NCBI GenBank assembly: GCA_029782145.1
Contig: JAKOVH010000016.1
Span: 62,001 to 126,000, forward strand
DNA length: 64,000 nt
Reading direction: 5' to 3'
Source of the DNA: Actinomycetes bacterium
GTDB lineage: Bacteria > Actinomycetota > Acidimicrobiia > Acidimicrobiales > Acidimicrobilacustridaceae
The position numbers and the translations under genes are program-made. Positions 43,303 through 53,059 of this stretch are shown here, piece after piece. Under the pieces are notes generated by a model. The model was not told the DNA's origin, searched no databases, and saw only the letters and a list, made by a program, of their open reading frames with translations. Position 1 is the stretch's first letter. Each line of letters begins with the position of its first letter.

Positions 43303-44139
43303 GTGGCAGCGATCGACCCGATCACCGAGCCGAGCAAGGCCGACGTGCGGCGAGCCGTGCGCCGGTACCGCGAGGACGAGGAGCTCAAGCCCTACCAGGT
43401 CGAGCTGCTCAAGCTGCAGCGCCACCTCGAGGCCCACCACACCCGGATGATCGTGCTGTTCGAGGGGCGCGACGCGGCCGGCAAGGGCGGCACCATCCGG
43501 CGGGTGACCCGCTACATGAACGAGAAGCACTACCGGGTGGTGGCCCTCGGCAAGCCCACCGAGGAGCAGCGCACGCAGTGGTACTTCCAGCGCTACGTCG
43601 CCCAGTTCCCCCACGGCGGCGAGATGGTGCTGTTCGACCGCAGTTGGTACAACCGGGCGATGGTCGAGCCGGTCTTCGGCTTCTGCACCGACCGGGAGTA
43701 CGGCGACTTCATGCGGGGCGTCACCGGCTTCGAGAAGGACCTGGTGCGCCAGGGCACCGTCTTGGTGAAGCTGTACTTCAGCGTCACCAAGGACGAGCAG
43801 CAACGGCGCTTCGACCGCCGCCGCACCGATCCGCTGCGGCAGTGGAAGCTCAGCGAGGTCGACGTGCAGGCCCAGGAGCACTGGGACGACTTCACCGAGA
43901 TGAAGTACCAGATGCTCAGGCGCACCAGCACCGCCGAGGCGCCGTGGATGGTGATCCGCTCCGAGGTGAAGCACCTGGCGAGGCTCAACGCCATGCGGGT
44001 GATCCTCTCGTCGATCGACTACGAGGGCCGCAACCTCGACCTCGACTTCGTGCCCGACCCGAAGATCGTGGTGTCCGGCCACCACGAGCTCGAGCTGATG
44101 GAGGCCGAGCGGATCCGCAGCGGCCGCTTCACCAGCTGA
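43303..44139 (+). CDS. ppk2: Polyphosphate kinase 2 family protein
   Basis: A 278-aa PPK2 protein. Walker A is VLFEGRDAAGKGGTIRR, then NEKHYRVVALGKPTEEQ, and Walker B FDRSWYNRAMVEPVFGF. The enzymes use polyphosphate to phosphorylate nucleoside diphosphates or monophosphates; the length and motifs fit the class I (NDP) type. GTG 43303 follows GGAGG by 4 bases; the frame is open to 43204 but the added residues are not family-like. Confidence 0.9.
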   Translation: MAAIDPITEPSKADVRRAVRRYREDEELKPYQVELLKLQRHLEAHHTRMIVLFEGRDAAGKGGTIRRVTRYMNEKHYRVVALGKPTEEQRTQWYFQRYVAQFPHGGEMVLFDRSWYNRAMVEPVFGFCTDREYGDFMRGVTGFEKDLVRQGTVLVKLYFSVTKDEQQRRFDRRRTDPLRQWKLSEVDVQAQEHWDDFTEMKYQMLRRTSTAEAPWMVIRSEVKHLARLNAMRVILSSIDYEGRNLDLDFVPDPKIVVSGHHELELMEAERIRSGRFTS

Positions 44140-44275
44140 GATCGCCGAGAGGCCGCCCGGTCGACCCCCGGCGGTCAGTTCGTACGACCTCACCCGTCGA
44201 CCACCCGGGGCCGACCGGTCGAGGCGGGGCACCCGGCCTTCTATGGTTCCGGGGTACCGACTCAGGGGGTCACAC

Positions 44276-45964
44276 GTGCAGGAGCTCACCCACCGATGGG
44301 AACCGCCGGCCGGCACCGAGGTGCTCTTCGCGCCCGGGAGCCCGTTCGAGCTGGCCGAGGAGGACGTGCTCGGCACCCGGCTCACCGTCTTCAAGCAGCG
44401 CTACCCCAACCTGCGGGCGCAGCTGCAGGCGGTCGTCGAGCGCAGCCCCGACGCGCCCCACCTGGTGTTCCCGGACCGGGGTCTGGAGCTGACCTTCGCC
44501 GACACCGCCGCGTCGGTGGCGCGCATCGCCCACGTGCTGGCCGGCCACGGCGTGGGCAAGGGCGACGTGGTCGGGTTCGCCGCCGCCAACGTGCCGGCCT
44601 ACGCGGTCGCCTGGTTCGCCACCGTCTGCAGCGGCGCCATCGTGTCGAGCCTCAACGGCTGGTGGACCCCGAGCGAGCTGGCCTACGGCGTCGAGCTCAC
44701 CGGGCCCAAGGTGATCGTCGCCGACGCCCGCCGGTTGGAGCGCCTGCGCGAGGTCGGCCTGCCCGACGGCGTGGTGCTCGTCGACGAGGTCGAGCTCGAA
44801 GCGCTCCTCGGCCCGGCCCGCGACGACGACCCCGCCCTGCCCGAGGCCCCGATCGCCGAGGACGACCCGGCCATCATCTTGTTCACCAGCGGCACCACCG
44901 GCCGGCCCAAGGGCGCCACCATCTCGCACCGCCAGTTCGTGCACTGCGCCCAGTCGGCCATCCTCGGCGGCGCCATGGGGTTCGTGCTGAACCCGCCGCC
45001 GGCCGACGCCCCGCCCCGGCCCCAGCCCTCCACCTTGTGCGTGTCGCCGCTGTTCCACGTGTCCGGCGCCCTGCCGCTGTCGATCTCCACCGCCACCGGC
45101 CAGAAGATGGTGTTCCCGCCGGTCGGCAAGTGGGACGAGGTCACCCACCTCCAGCTCACCCAGGACCACCACGTCGGCGCCTGGAGCGGTGTGCCCACCC
45201 AGTTCTGGCGGCTGCTCGAGCACCCGCGCTTCGACGAGTTCGACACCACCTCGGTGGTGACCATCGGCGGCGGTGGCGCGGTCTTCGCCCCGGAGCTGTT
45301 CAAGCTCGCCGCCCGCAAGATGCCCTGGGCCCGCTTCGGCGTCGGCTACGGCATGAGCGAGACGCTCGGCTCGGGCTCCCGGCTGGGCGGCGTCACCATG
45401 GACACTCACCCGGCGTCGGTCGGCGCCGTCGAGCCGCTGTGCGAGATCCAGATCCGCGGCGCCGACGACCAGCCGGTGCCCGACGGCGAGGTCGGCGAGA
45501 TCTGCATCCGGGGCGCCTGCGTCTTCCTCGGCTACTGGAACAACCCCGAGGCCACCGCCGAGGCGCTCGACGCCGACCGCTGGTACCGCACGGGCGACTT
45601 CGGCCGCTTCACCGACGGCGTCCTCCAGCTCGAGAGCCGCATGCGCGACCTCATCATCCGCGGCGGCGAGAACGTCTACCCCATCGAGATCGAGAACCGG
45701 CTGGTCGAGCACGACGCCATCGCCCAGGCGTGCGTGGTGGGGGTGCCCCACCACCAGCTGGGCCAGGAGGTCGCTGCCGTGGTGGTGCTCCACGAGGGCG
45801 CCGAGCTCGACGCCGACGGCGTGCGGGCCTGGGTGGGCGAGGCGCTGGCCGCCTACAAGGTGCCCGCCCACGTCACCTTCCGTGACGACCTGCCCTACAA
45901 CGCCACCGGCAAGGTGCTGAAGAACAAGGTCGAGGAGGAGCTCACCGCCGAGCTGCCCTCCTGA
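44276..45964 (+). CDS. AMP-dependent acyl-CoA synthetase
   Basis: A 562-aa adenylate-forming enzyme. The P-loop is ILFTSGTTGRPKGATISH near residue 205. YGMSETLGSGS, YRTGDFGRF, RGGENVYPIEIE and a final Lys in NATGKVLKNK follow. It activates a carboxylic acid as an acyl-CoA; a fatty or ring-derived acid is likely. GTG 44276 has AGGGGG 7 bases upstream. Confidence 0.9.
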   Translation: MQELTHRWEPPAGTEVLFAPGSPFELAEEDVLGTRLTVFKQRYPNLRAQLQAVVERSPDAPHLVFPDRGLELTFADTAASVARIAHVLAGHGVGKGDVVGFAAANVPAYAVAWFATVCSGAIVSSLNGWWTPSELAYGVELTGPKVIVADARRLERLREVGLPDGVVLVDEVELEALLGPARDDDPALPEAPIAEDDPAIILFTSGTTGRPKGATISHRQFVHCAQSAILGGAMGFVLNPPPADAPPRPQPSTLCVSPLFHVSGALPLSISTATGQKMVFPPVGKWDEVTHLQLTQDHHVGAWSGVPTQFWRLLEHPRFDEFDTTSVVTIGGGGAVFAPELFKLAARKMPWARFGVGYGMSETLGSGSRLGGVTMDTHPASVGAVEPLCEIQIRGADDQPVPDGEVGEICIRGACVFLGYWNNPEATAEALDADRWYRTGDFGRFTDGVLQLESRMRDLIIRGGENVYPIEIENRLVEHDAIAQACVVGVPHHQLGQEVAAVVVLHEGAELDADGVRAWVGEALAAYKVPAHVTFRDDLPYNATGKVLKNKVEEELTAELPS

Positions 45965-45969
45965 CGCGC

Positions 45970-46018
45970 TTCTGGTGGAGGTCTGCCCCCCGATTCGGGG
46001 GGCAGACCTCCACCAGAA
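45970..46018. repeat. Dispersed palindrome, copy 3
   Basis: A perfect 24-bp stem (45970-45993 and 45995-46018). The outer arm TTCTGGTGGAGGTCT matches copies 1, 2 and 4 except one base; the inner part is CCCCCCGA. It lies 5 bases after the acyl-CoA synthetase, between convergent genes, and could also act as a bidirectional terminator. Confidence 0.88.
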
Positions 46019-46068
46019 CGGCACCGGGCGGGGGGAGGGAGCGAGCCGGGCGGGCGGGCGGTGCGGGC

Positions 46069-48240
46069 CTAGTGGGCGCCGGCCGGCTCCAGCACCAGGT
46101 CCTCGACGGGTCGGGTGCGCTCGAGCGGTGCCGGCACCGGCTCGTCGTGGCCCTCCACGTCGAGGTGGGGCAGCGCCCGGTCGAGCCAGCGGGGGATCCA
46201 CCAGTTGCGGTCGCCCAGCAGCTCCATGGTGGAGGGAACCAGCACCATGCGCACGACGGTGGCGTCGACCAGCACCGCGGTGGCCAGGCCGAGCCCGACG
46301 ACCTTGGCGATGACCTGGTCGCCGAGCATGAAGGCGGCGAACACGGTGACCATGATGGCGGCGGCCGCGGTGATCACCCGCCCCGTGCGGGCCATGCCCC
46401 GGGCGACGGCCCCGGCGTTGTCGCCGGTGGCGAGGTAGTCCTCCCGGATCCGGGACAGCAGGAACACCTCGTAGTCCATCGACAGCCCGAACAGCAGGGC
46501 GAACATCATCATCGGGGTCCACGCCGGCACCGGCGTCGACTCGCTGATCCCGACGAGGTTGCCCAGCCAGCCGCCCTGCAGGGCGAGGGCCATCACCCCG
46601 TAGGCGGCGCCGATGGCCAGCAGGTTCATGGCCGCCGCCTTGAGCGCCACCAGCACGGAGCGGAACACCACCAACAGCAGGAGGAACGACACCGCGATCA
46701 CCGCCGCGATGAACCACGGCAACCGGGCTCCCATGTAGGCGCTCTCGTCGGCGAAGGCGGCGATGGCGGCGCCGACGTAGACGCGGGCCGGGCTGCCCTC
46801 GGTGGCCGTCGGGACGACGTCGTCGCGCAGGCGGTGCAGGAGGTCCACCGTCGCCTGCTCCTGTGGGCCGGTCGTGGGCAGCACCGTCAGCGCCGCGGTG
46901 TCGCCGGCGTCGTTGAGCCGGGCGGGCAGCACCGCGGCCACCCCGTCGGTGGCGGCCAGCGCCGAGGTGAGCCGGTCGAGCACGGTCGGGTCGCCGTCGA
47001 GCTCCACCGCCACCAGGTACGGGCCGTTGGCGCCCTTGCCGAAGGCGGTGGCCACCGTGTCGTAGGCCCGGCGGCTGCTCAGCGACGTCGGGTTGGTGCC
47101 GGCGTCGGGGTACCCGAAGCGCATGCTGGCGTAGGGCACGGCCAGCAGGATCAGCACGGCCAGGGCGGCGGCGCCGGTGACGACCGGGCGGCGCTGCACG
47201 ACGTGGCTCCAACGGGCCCACAGGCCGCGCTCGCCCCGGTCGCCCTTCACGAACGGCAGCCGCAGCCGGTCGATGTTCGTGCCGATGAACCCGAGCAGGG
47301 CGGGCAGCAGCGTCAAGGAGGCGATCAGCACCACCAGCACGCAGGTGACGGTCGCCGCCGCGGTGCCGTACAGGTAGTCGAGGCCCATGGCGCACAGGCC
47401 CACCAGCGAGATCACGACCGTGCCGCCGGCGAACACCACCGCCCGCCCCGCTGTCGTGATGGCCAGCACCACCGCGGCCTCGGGGCCGTGCCCGTCGCCC
47501 AGGGCGGTGCGGTAGCGGGTGACGATGAACAGCGCGTAGTCGATGCCGACGCCGATGCCGATCATCGTCATGATCATGGTGGCCCAGTCGGGGATGACGA
47601 ACAGGTGCAGCAGCAGCTGGGCCACCGCCAGCGACAGGCCGACCCCGAACAGGGCGACCACGATCGGCAGGCCAGCCGCCAGCACCGAACCGAAGGCGAC
47701 GAGCAGGATCAGCAGGGCGGCGATCATGCCGATCTGCTCGGACCCCGCCTCGGTGCTCTCGGCGTTCTGGGCCGCCGGGCCGCCCGTCTCGACGGTGAGG
47801 CCCTCGCCGCTGCCCCGAGCGGCGGCGTGCAAGATGGCCTCCACGGCCGACACCGGCACCTTCTCGGTGGTGGCGTCGAGCTGCACGGTGGCGAGGGCCA
47901 CGGTGCCGTCGGGCGAGACGGCCGTCGGGCGCACGTCGGTCACGTGCCCCAGGCCTCGGACCTCGGCCTGCACCGCGTCGATCCGCGCGGCCACGGCGGG
48001 GTCGGCGACGCCGGCGGGGGCCTCGAAGACCAGCTGCACGGTGTCGCCCGACTGCTGGGGGAAGCGCTCCGACAGCAGCTGCTGCACCGTGGCCGAGTCG
48101 CTGCCCGGCATGGCGTAGTCGACTCGGTGCTCGCCGCCGGCCACCCGGCCGAGCACCATGGTGCCGACCAGGGCCAGCACCCAGGCGGCGACCACCAGGC
48201 GCCGCCGCCGGTACATCGTGCGTGCGAACGTCGCCAGCAT
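46069..48240 (-). CDS. MmpL/RND-family lipid exporter
   Basis: A 723-aa membrane protein with two repeats of one helix, a large periplasmic-type loop and five helices. Proton-relay Asp-Tyr pairs occur in IGVGIDYALFIVTRYR and FGLSMDYEVFLLSRIRE. Actinobacterial members export lipids or drugs with the proton gradient. The ATG overlaps the stop of the hemerythrin gene (ATGA), so both are made together. Confidence 0.9.
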   Translation of the reverse strand: MLATFARTMYRRRRLVVAAWVLALVGTMVLGRVAGGEHRVDYAMPGSDSATVQQLLSERFPQQSGDTVQLVFEAPAGVADPAVAARIDAVQAEVRGLGHVTDVRPTAVSPDGTVALATVQLDATTEKVPVSAVEAILHAAARGSGEGLTVETGGPAAQNAESTEAGSEQIGMIAALLILLVAFGSVLAAGLPIVVALFGVGLSLAVAQLLLHLFVIPDWATMIMTMIGIGVGIDYALFIVTRYRTALGDGHGPEAAVVLAITTAGRAVVFAGGTVVISLVGLCAMGLDYLYGTAAATVTCVLVVLIASLTLLPALLGFIGTNIDRLRLPFVKGDRGERGLWARWSHVVQRRPVVTGAAALAVLILLAVPYASMRFGYPDAGTNPTSLSSRRAYDTVATAFGKGANGPYLVAVELDGDPTVLDRLTSALAATDGVAAVLPARLNDAGDTAALTVLPTTGPQEQATVDLLHRLRDDVVPTATEGSPARVYVGAAIAAFADESAYMGARLPWFIAAVIAVSFLLLLVVFRSVLVALKAAAMNLLAIGAAYGVMALALQGGWLGNLVGISESTPVPAWTPMMMFALLFGLSMDYEVFLLSRIREDYLATGDNAGAVARGMARTGRVITAAAAIMVTVFAAFMLGDQVIAKVVGLGLATAVLVDATVVRMVLVPSTMELLGDRNWWIPRWLDRALPHLDVEGHDEPVPAPLERTRPVEDLVLEPAGAH

Positions 48241-48911
48241 CACGCCACCCCCACCAGCGGGCGCCCGAAGGCGCGCTCGGTCAGGCGGGCGTGCGACCCG
48301 CGGGTGAGCCGGTACAGGACCCGCATCGGCATCGGCGCCCCGCCCAGGACCTTCGCGACCTGCTCGGGGGTCATGGTGGACACGACGAACGGCACGGTGA
48401 ACGCGGCCTGGCGTCCGATGCCGAGCGACTTCATGGCGGCGGCGTCGACGGCCTCGTACTCCTCGGCGTCGAAGTGGCGCTCGAAGAGCGGCAGGACGTC
48501 GCGGTCCTCGAAGTCGAGGTGCTCCTCCATGTGCTCGGCCAGCTCTCGGGTCAGCACCGCCAGCTCCGGCGCCGGATCGCCCCGGCGGACGTGGTCGACG
48601 GCGGCGCCGATGGCGTCCATCAGGTCGTCGAGGTGGTGGTGGTCGGCGTCGGTGCGGGTGATCAGGTCGCCCGCCACGGCCACCCGCTCCACCAGGGCCG
48701 GGAAGAAGAAGTCGTCCTCGATGGTGTGGTGGGCGAGCACCTCGCCGGCGTAGCCCCGCCAGTAGCGGGCGTAGGCGCGGCGGCGGGCCTCGTCCGCCCC
48801 GGGGAGGGCGGTGGCCCCCTCGGCCAGGCTGCTGGCACCCACGCGCAGGGCCCGGTGCACGCAGCGGTAGGCGGTCAGGTCGGGTGTGCCGGTGGCGGTG
48901 GTCGTGGTCAT
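48240..48911 (-). CDS. Hemerythrin HHE-domain protein
   Basis: A 223-aa protein. Di-iron ligands are suggested by RCVHRALRV, LAHHTIEDDFFFPAL, DADHHHLDDL and HMEEHLDFEDRDVLPLFE. It may bind O2 or sense NO/redox state. The C-terminal 60 residues (STMTPEQVAKVLGGAP) are outside the domain. It lies between the SARP regulator and the MmpL gene on the same strand. Confidence 0.85.
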   Translation of the reverse strand: MTTTTATGTPDLTAYRCVHRALRVGASSLAEGATALPGADEARRRAYARYWRGYAGEVLAHHTIEDDFFFPALVERVAVAGDLITRTDADHHHLDDLMDAIGAAVDHVRRGDPAPELAVLTRELAEHMEEHLDFEDRDVLPLFERHFDAEEYEAVDAAAMKSLGIGRQAAFTVPFVVSTMTPEQVAKVLGGAPMPMRVLYRLTRGSHARLTERAFGRPLVGVA

Positions 48912-48974
48912 GGTGATCCCCTCCGTGTCGTGGTGGAGGGACCGTCACACGAGCCGGTTGCGGCCGGCTTGGGG

Positions 48975-51900
48975 CTACTTGGAGATCGCTTGGCGCTCGG
49001 TCGTGCGGCGCTGCAGCAGGGGCAGGTCCCGGGACCGGGCGAGCTCCGCGGCCTGGTGCAGGTCGGCGTCGTCGCCGGTCAGCTCGTGGCGGGCGAGCAG
49101 GGCCCGCACCAGCCAGGGCACGGCGCCGGCCCGCCCCAGGAGCTCGACCGAGGCGTCGAGGTGGCCGCGAGCGGCCTCGGGCTCCCCGACCAGGGTGGCG
49201 ATCCGCCCGAGCGCCAGGTCGACGTCGCCGATGGCGCTGCCCGTGCCCGCGCTGGCGAGGCGTCCGGCGTAGGGCTCGAGGACCTCCCGCAGGGCCAGCG
49301 CGCCGGCTCGGTCGCCGAGCGCCACCCGGTTGTGGGCGGCCGCTCCGGCGTAGCCGAGCAGCATCCACGTGTCGAGCAGCGGCGGGAGCGAGGCGACCAG
49401 CGGCTCGGCCCGCTCGGGGTGGCCCATCTCGAGGTAGGCGAGCGCCACGGCCTCGCCGAAGAAGGGGGCGTAGGCGCTCTGGAGGATGACGGGTGCGACC
49501 TCGTCGACGAGGGCGAGGTCGTCCTGCTCGCACCCGACGATCGTCAGGTACGCCGCCCGGAACGGGTCGGCGGCCCAGCGGCGGGTGCGGCGGTAGAGCT
49601 CGTAGGTCTCCTCCAGCAGGGCCCGGGCGCCCCCCAGCTCGCCGCAGGTGCTGTCGATGGCGAGCTGGAAGAACCCGAGCTGGGTGACCAGGGCCGGCGT
49701 GCCCAGCCGGGCGGCGATGGCGCGCGCGCGGGCGACGCGCTGGCGGGTGAGGCCGACGTCGCCCTCCTCCCAGCTCACGCTGGCTGCCCCGAAGAGGGCC
49801 ACCGCCTCCATCTCGGGCGTGGTCGGCTCCGCCTCCACCAGCGCCAGCAGCTCCTCCGCCGCGGCCTTCCGTGGCGCCAGGCAGCTGGGGCGCCACAGCG
49901 ACTGGTTCCGCTTGTGCAGGGACCGGGCCAGCACCTCCCGGTCGCCGGTGGCGCGGGCGACGGCCACCGCCTCGGCGCTGATCGCCTGGATCTCGTCGGG
50001 CGGCAGCTGCCAGTAGGCGTTGTCGGCGAGGGCGCCGAGGGCCAAGGCCTTCTCGACGGTGGGCTCGTCGGGCAGGGCGGCCACCGCTCGCTGCAGCGCA
50101 CCGAGCGCGTCGACGCCGCTCAGCGCGATCTCGCCCGCCAGCCACAGGCCCTCGGTGTTCATGGCGGCGGCCGGGGCCGCCACCATCGCCGGGTCGCCCG
50201 TGGCCAGGCCCAGCTCGATGGCGGCCACCAGCGGCTCGTAGGCGGGGGCCACCGCGTCGGCCCTCAGCAGGGCCCGGCCGGCCTCGAGCAGGGCGTCGTG
50301 GCGAGCCCGCAGGTCGCGGGGGCGGGCCACCTCGACCGCTCGGGCGGCGCGCTGCCAGTGGTCGGCGGCGTCCTCGTGGGCCAGGCGGGCGGCAGCGAGG
50401 CGGGCGGCGGTCACCGACCAGGTGTAGGCGTCGTCGGCCACCCCGGCGGCCGCGCCCTCGAAGGCGTGGTGGGCGATGGCGACGACGTCCTCGTCGAGCT
50501 GCCCGCCGCGGAGGCGCAGCAGGGCGCTGGCGATGGCGGCGTGGAGGCGGGCCCGGCGGATGCTGCTCAGCTCGGCCACCAGGGTGTCGGTCACCAGGGC
50601 GTGGGCGAACTGGAACCTCCCCGGACGGTCGTGGTCGCCCACCAGGGCGGCGTCGAGCGCCGGTTCGAGCCGGTCGAGGACCGTGCCCGGGTCGGTCTCG
50701 GCCACTGCGGCCAGCACGTCGAGGTCGAACGTGCGCCCGATGACGCTGGCCGAGGTGAGCAGCCGCTGGGTCTCGACCGGCAGCTTGGCGATCCGGCGCC
50801 GGATCACGTCCTGCACCGCGGCCGGCACCGTCGAGGCGCGAGCGGCGGTCTCGACGTCGGCGAGGCGGCCTTCGGCCGCGAGCAGCTCGACCACCTCGCC
50901 CACGAAGAAGGCGTTGCCCCCGGTGCGGTCGTGGACGAGGCCGGCCACGGTGGGCTCGGCGCGCTCGCCGGCGCGCAGGGCGATCCAGCGGCCGACATCG
51001 GCCTCGCTCAGCCCGGCGAGGTCGAGCCGCAGCGCTGTGGGCTGCCGGGCCATCTCGGCCAGGCAGTCGACGAGCGGTTCCGGGGCGTCGAGGCCCACCG
51101 GGCGCACCGTGACCACCAGCAGGGTGGGCGTGCGGCGGAGCTCGCCGGCGACGAACTCCAGCACCCGCAGGCTGGCGGGGTCCGCCCACTGCAGGTCGTC
51201 GATGACGAGCACGAGGGGACGGGTCGCCGAGGCCAGCACCTGCGCCACGGCGGCGTGCAGGGCCAGGCGGTCCGCCACCGGGTCGCCGTCGATGACGTCG
51301 TCGTCGGGCAGCAGCGAGTCGACCAGGTCGCCCTCGACCACCCCGGCGTCGGCGAGCTGGCGGCCGAGCTGGACGCACGGCCAGTAGGCCGCCTGGGCGG
51401 CCGACTCCGGGCACCGGGCCCACGCCACGACCGCCGCGCCGGCGCGGGCGGCCAGCTCCTCGGCCAGGCGGGTCTTGCCGATGCCGGGCTCCCCGCTGAT
51501 GACGACGGGCCGGCCGCCGTGGTGGCCGACCTGGCCCAGCGCCTCGACCAGCAGCTCGAGCTCGTGCGACCGGCCCACGAAGGGGCGCCCGTCGGGCCGC
51601 TCCAGTGCGCTCGCGGCATCCCCGCCGGCGGTCGCGCCAGGGGCGGGCGCTGCGGGCGCTGCGGGCGCGGGCCGCGCGGGCGGCGCTGGGACCGACCCGC
51701 GCCCGGGCGCGTCGAGCGCGGGTGACTGCTCGAGGATGGCCTGCTCGAGCGAGCGCAGCTCGCGGCCGGGCTCGATGCCGACCTCCTCGACCAGCACCCG
51801 TCGGGCACCGTCGAGCGAGGCCAGCGCCTCTCGTTGGCGGCCCGACCGGTAGAGGGCCAGGGCGAGCTGAGCGCGGAAGCGCTCGTGGTAGGGGTCGTCG

Positions 51901-52472
51901 GCGATCGCCGACTCGAGCAGCGGCACCACCTCCGCGTGGCGCCCGAGGGCCAGCGCCGCGTCGACGCGGTCCTCGATGGCGCGGGCGCGGTCGCGCACCA
52001 GGCCCGCCGTGGCGTCCGCCACCCAGGCCTCGTCGGCGAGCTCGGGCAGCAGCGGCCCCTGCCACAGGGCCAGCGCCTCGTCGAGGGCGGCGATCGCCTG
52101 CTCCAGCGCACCGGCCCCCAGCAGGGACCGGCCCCGCTCGGCGGCGGCCGCCGCACGCCACAGGTCGACGGCGCCGGGGTCGACCTCCAGGGCGTAGCCG
52201 GCGGGCCGGGTGACCAGCACGGTGGGCTGCTGGCGCGGCCGCCGGCCCGGTTCGAGCACCTTGCGCAGGTTCGACACGTAGGCCTGCAGCGAGCCCTCGG
52301 CACGCGGAGGCGGCTCGTCGCCCCAGACCAGGTGGATGAGGCGGTCGGCGGTCACCGGCCGCCCGCGCTCGAGCAGCAGCGCGGCCAGCACGGCGCGCTG
52401 CTTGGGACCACCGAGGTCGATCGCCTGGTCGCCGTCGCGCACCGCCAGCCCGCCGAGGAGCGAGAACTCCAT
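48975..52472 (-). CDS. SARP/AfsR-type regulator with AAA ATPase and TPR-like repeats
   Basis: A 1,165-aa protein. Residues 1-95 form an OmpR-like winged helix (MEFSLLGGLAVRDGDQAIDL), and 100-245 a bacterial transcriptional activator (BTAD) domain. Then comes an ATPase with Walker A ISGEPGIGKTRLAEEL, Walker B LVLVIDDLQWADP, and a long TPR-like helical half. Such proteins switch on linked genes, often for secondary metabolism. Here the linked genes are hemerythrin and MmpL, 63 bases downstream. There is no C-terminal LuxR domain. ATG 52472 is chosen because the AfsR-type fold starts there. Confidence 0.87.
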   Translation of the reverse strand: MEFSLLGGLAVRDGDQAIDLGGPKQRAVLAALLLERGRPVTADRLIHLVWGDEPPPRAEGSLQAYVSNLRKVLEPGRRPRQQPTVLVTRPAGYALEVDPGAVDLWRAAAAAERGRSLLGAGALEQAIAALDEALALWQGPLLPELADEAWVADATAGLVRDRARAIEDRVDAALALGRHAEVVPLLESAIADDPYHERFRAQLALALYRSGRQREALASLDGARRVLVEEVGIEPGRELRSLEQAILEQSPALDAPGRGSVPAPPARPAPAAPAAPAPGATAGGDAASALERPDGRPFVGRSHELELLVEALGQVGHHGGRPVVISGEPGIGKTRLAEELAARAGAAVVAWARCPESAAQAAYWPCVQLGRQLADAGVVEGDLVDSLLPDDDVIDGDPVADRLALHAAVAQVLASATRPLVLVIDDLQWADPASLRVLEFVAGELRRTPTLLVVTVRPVGLDAPEPLVDCLAEMARQPTALRLDLAGLSEADVGRWIALRAGERAEPTVAGLVHDRTGGNAFFVGEVVELLAAEGRLADVETAARASTVPAAVQDVIRRRIAKLPVETQRLLTSASVIGRTFDLDVLAAVAETDPGTVLDRLEPALDAALVGDHDRPGRFQFAHALVTDTLVAELSSIRRARLHAAIASALLRLRGGQLDEDVVAIAHHAFEGAAAGVADDAYTWSVTAARLAAARLAHEDAADHWQRAARAVEVARPRDLRARHDALLEAGRALLRADAVAPAYEPLVAAIELGLATGDPAMVAAPAAAMNTEGLWLAGEIALSGVDALGALQRAVAALPDEPTVEKALALGALADNAYWQLPPDEIQAISAEAVAVARATGDREVLARSLHKRNQSLWRPSCLAPRKAAAEELLALVEAEPTTPEMEAVALFGAASVSWEEGDVGLTRQRVARARAIAARLGTPALVTQLGFFQLAIDSTCGELGGARALLEETYELYRRTRRWAADPFRAAYLTIVGCEQDDLALVDEVAPVILQSAYAPFFGEAVALAYLEMGHPERAEPLVASLPPLLDTWMLLGYAGAAAHNRVALGDRAGALALREVLEPYAGRLASAGTGSAIGDVDLALGRIATLVGEPEAARGHLDASVELLGRAGAVPWLVRALLARHELTGDDADLHQAAELARSRDLPLLQRRTTERQAISK

Positions 52473-52579
52473 GGCCCTCCATGGTGCCAGAACACCCACC
52501 GGGATCGGAGCGAGGACGACGAGGTTCGATCGCCGCGAACGGCCGGAGGCACTTCGGTGCCCCGCTAGCCTGCCCGGCC

Positions 52580-53059
52580 ATGTCGATCCACACCGGTGAG
52601 AAGGTCCCCGACGTCGAGGTGTTCGTGATGGGCGAGCAGGGTCCCCAGAAGGTCTCCTCGCGAGAGCTGCTCGGCACGGGCCGGGTGGTGCTGTTCGCCG
52701 TGCCCGGCGCGTTCACCCCGGGCTGCTCCAAGGTGCACCTCCCCGGCTTCGTGGAGGGTGCCGAGGAGCTCAAGGGCAAGGGCGTCGACACCATCGTGTG
52801 CACGGCGGTGAACGACGCCTGGGTCATGGAGGCCTGGGCCAACGACCAGGGCGTCGGCGACGACATCGTCATGATGGGCGACGGCAGCGGCGCCTTCGCC
52901 GACGCCATGGGCCTGGTCCTCGACGGCAGCAGCTTCGGCCTCGGCAAGCGGTCCAAGCGCTACGCCGCCATCGTCGAGGACGGGGTGGTCACGCACCTCG
53001 CCGTCGACGACTCCGGCATCGAGCTCAGCTCGTGCTCGAACGTCCTGTCGCTGCTCTGA
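52580..53059 (+). CDS. Peroxiredoxin, Prx5 type
   Basis: A 159-aa thiol peroxidase. The active site is VPGAFTPGCSKVHLPGF, with the peroxidatic Cys near residue 49. A second Cys in ELSSCSNVLSLL at the end could be the resolving thiol. It reduces H2O2 or alkyl hydroperoxides. The 3' end overlaps the convergent Nudix gene by 35 bases. Confidence 0.9.
   Translation: MSIHTGEKVPDVEVFVMGEQGPQKVSSRELLGTGRVVLFAVPGAFTPGCSKVHLPGFVEGAEELKGKGVDTIVCTAVNDAWVMEAWANDQGVGDDIVMMGDGSGAFADAMGLVLDGSSFGLGKRSKRYAAIVEDGVVTHLAVDDSGIELSSCSNVLSLL

Noticed and set aside
44140..44275. Possible hairpin after ppk2
   Set aside because: Several short GC inverted repeats (around CCCCCGG and CCGACCGG) are present but none exceeds what is expected by chance at this composition.
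46069..52956. A single leftward open frame of 2,295 codons
   Set aside because: Only the first-listed 46069-48240 part is protein-like (MmpL). The rest is an Arg/Pro-rich shadow of the hemerythrin and SARP genes, which fit real families in other frames.
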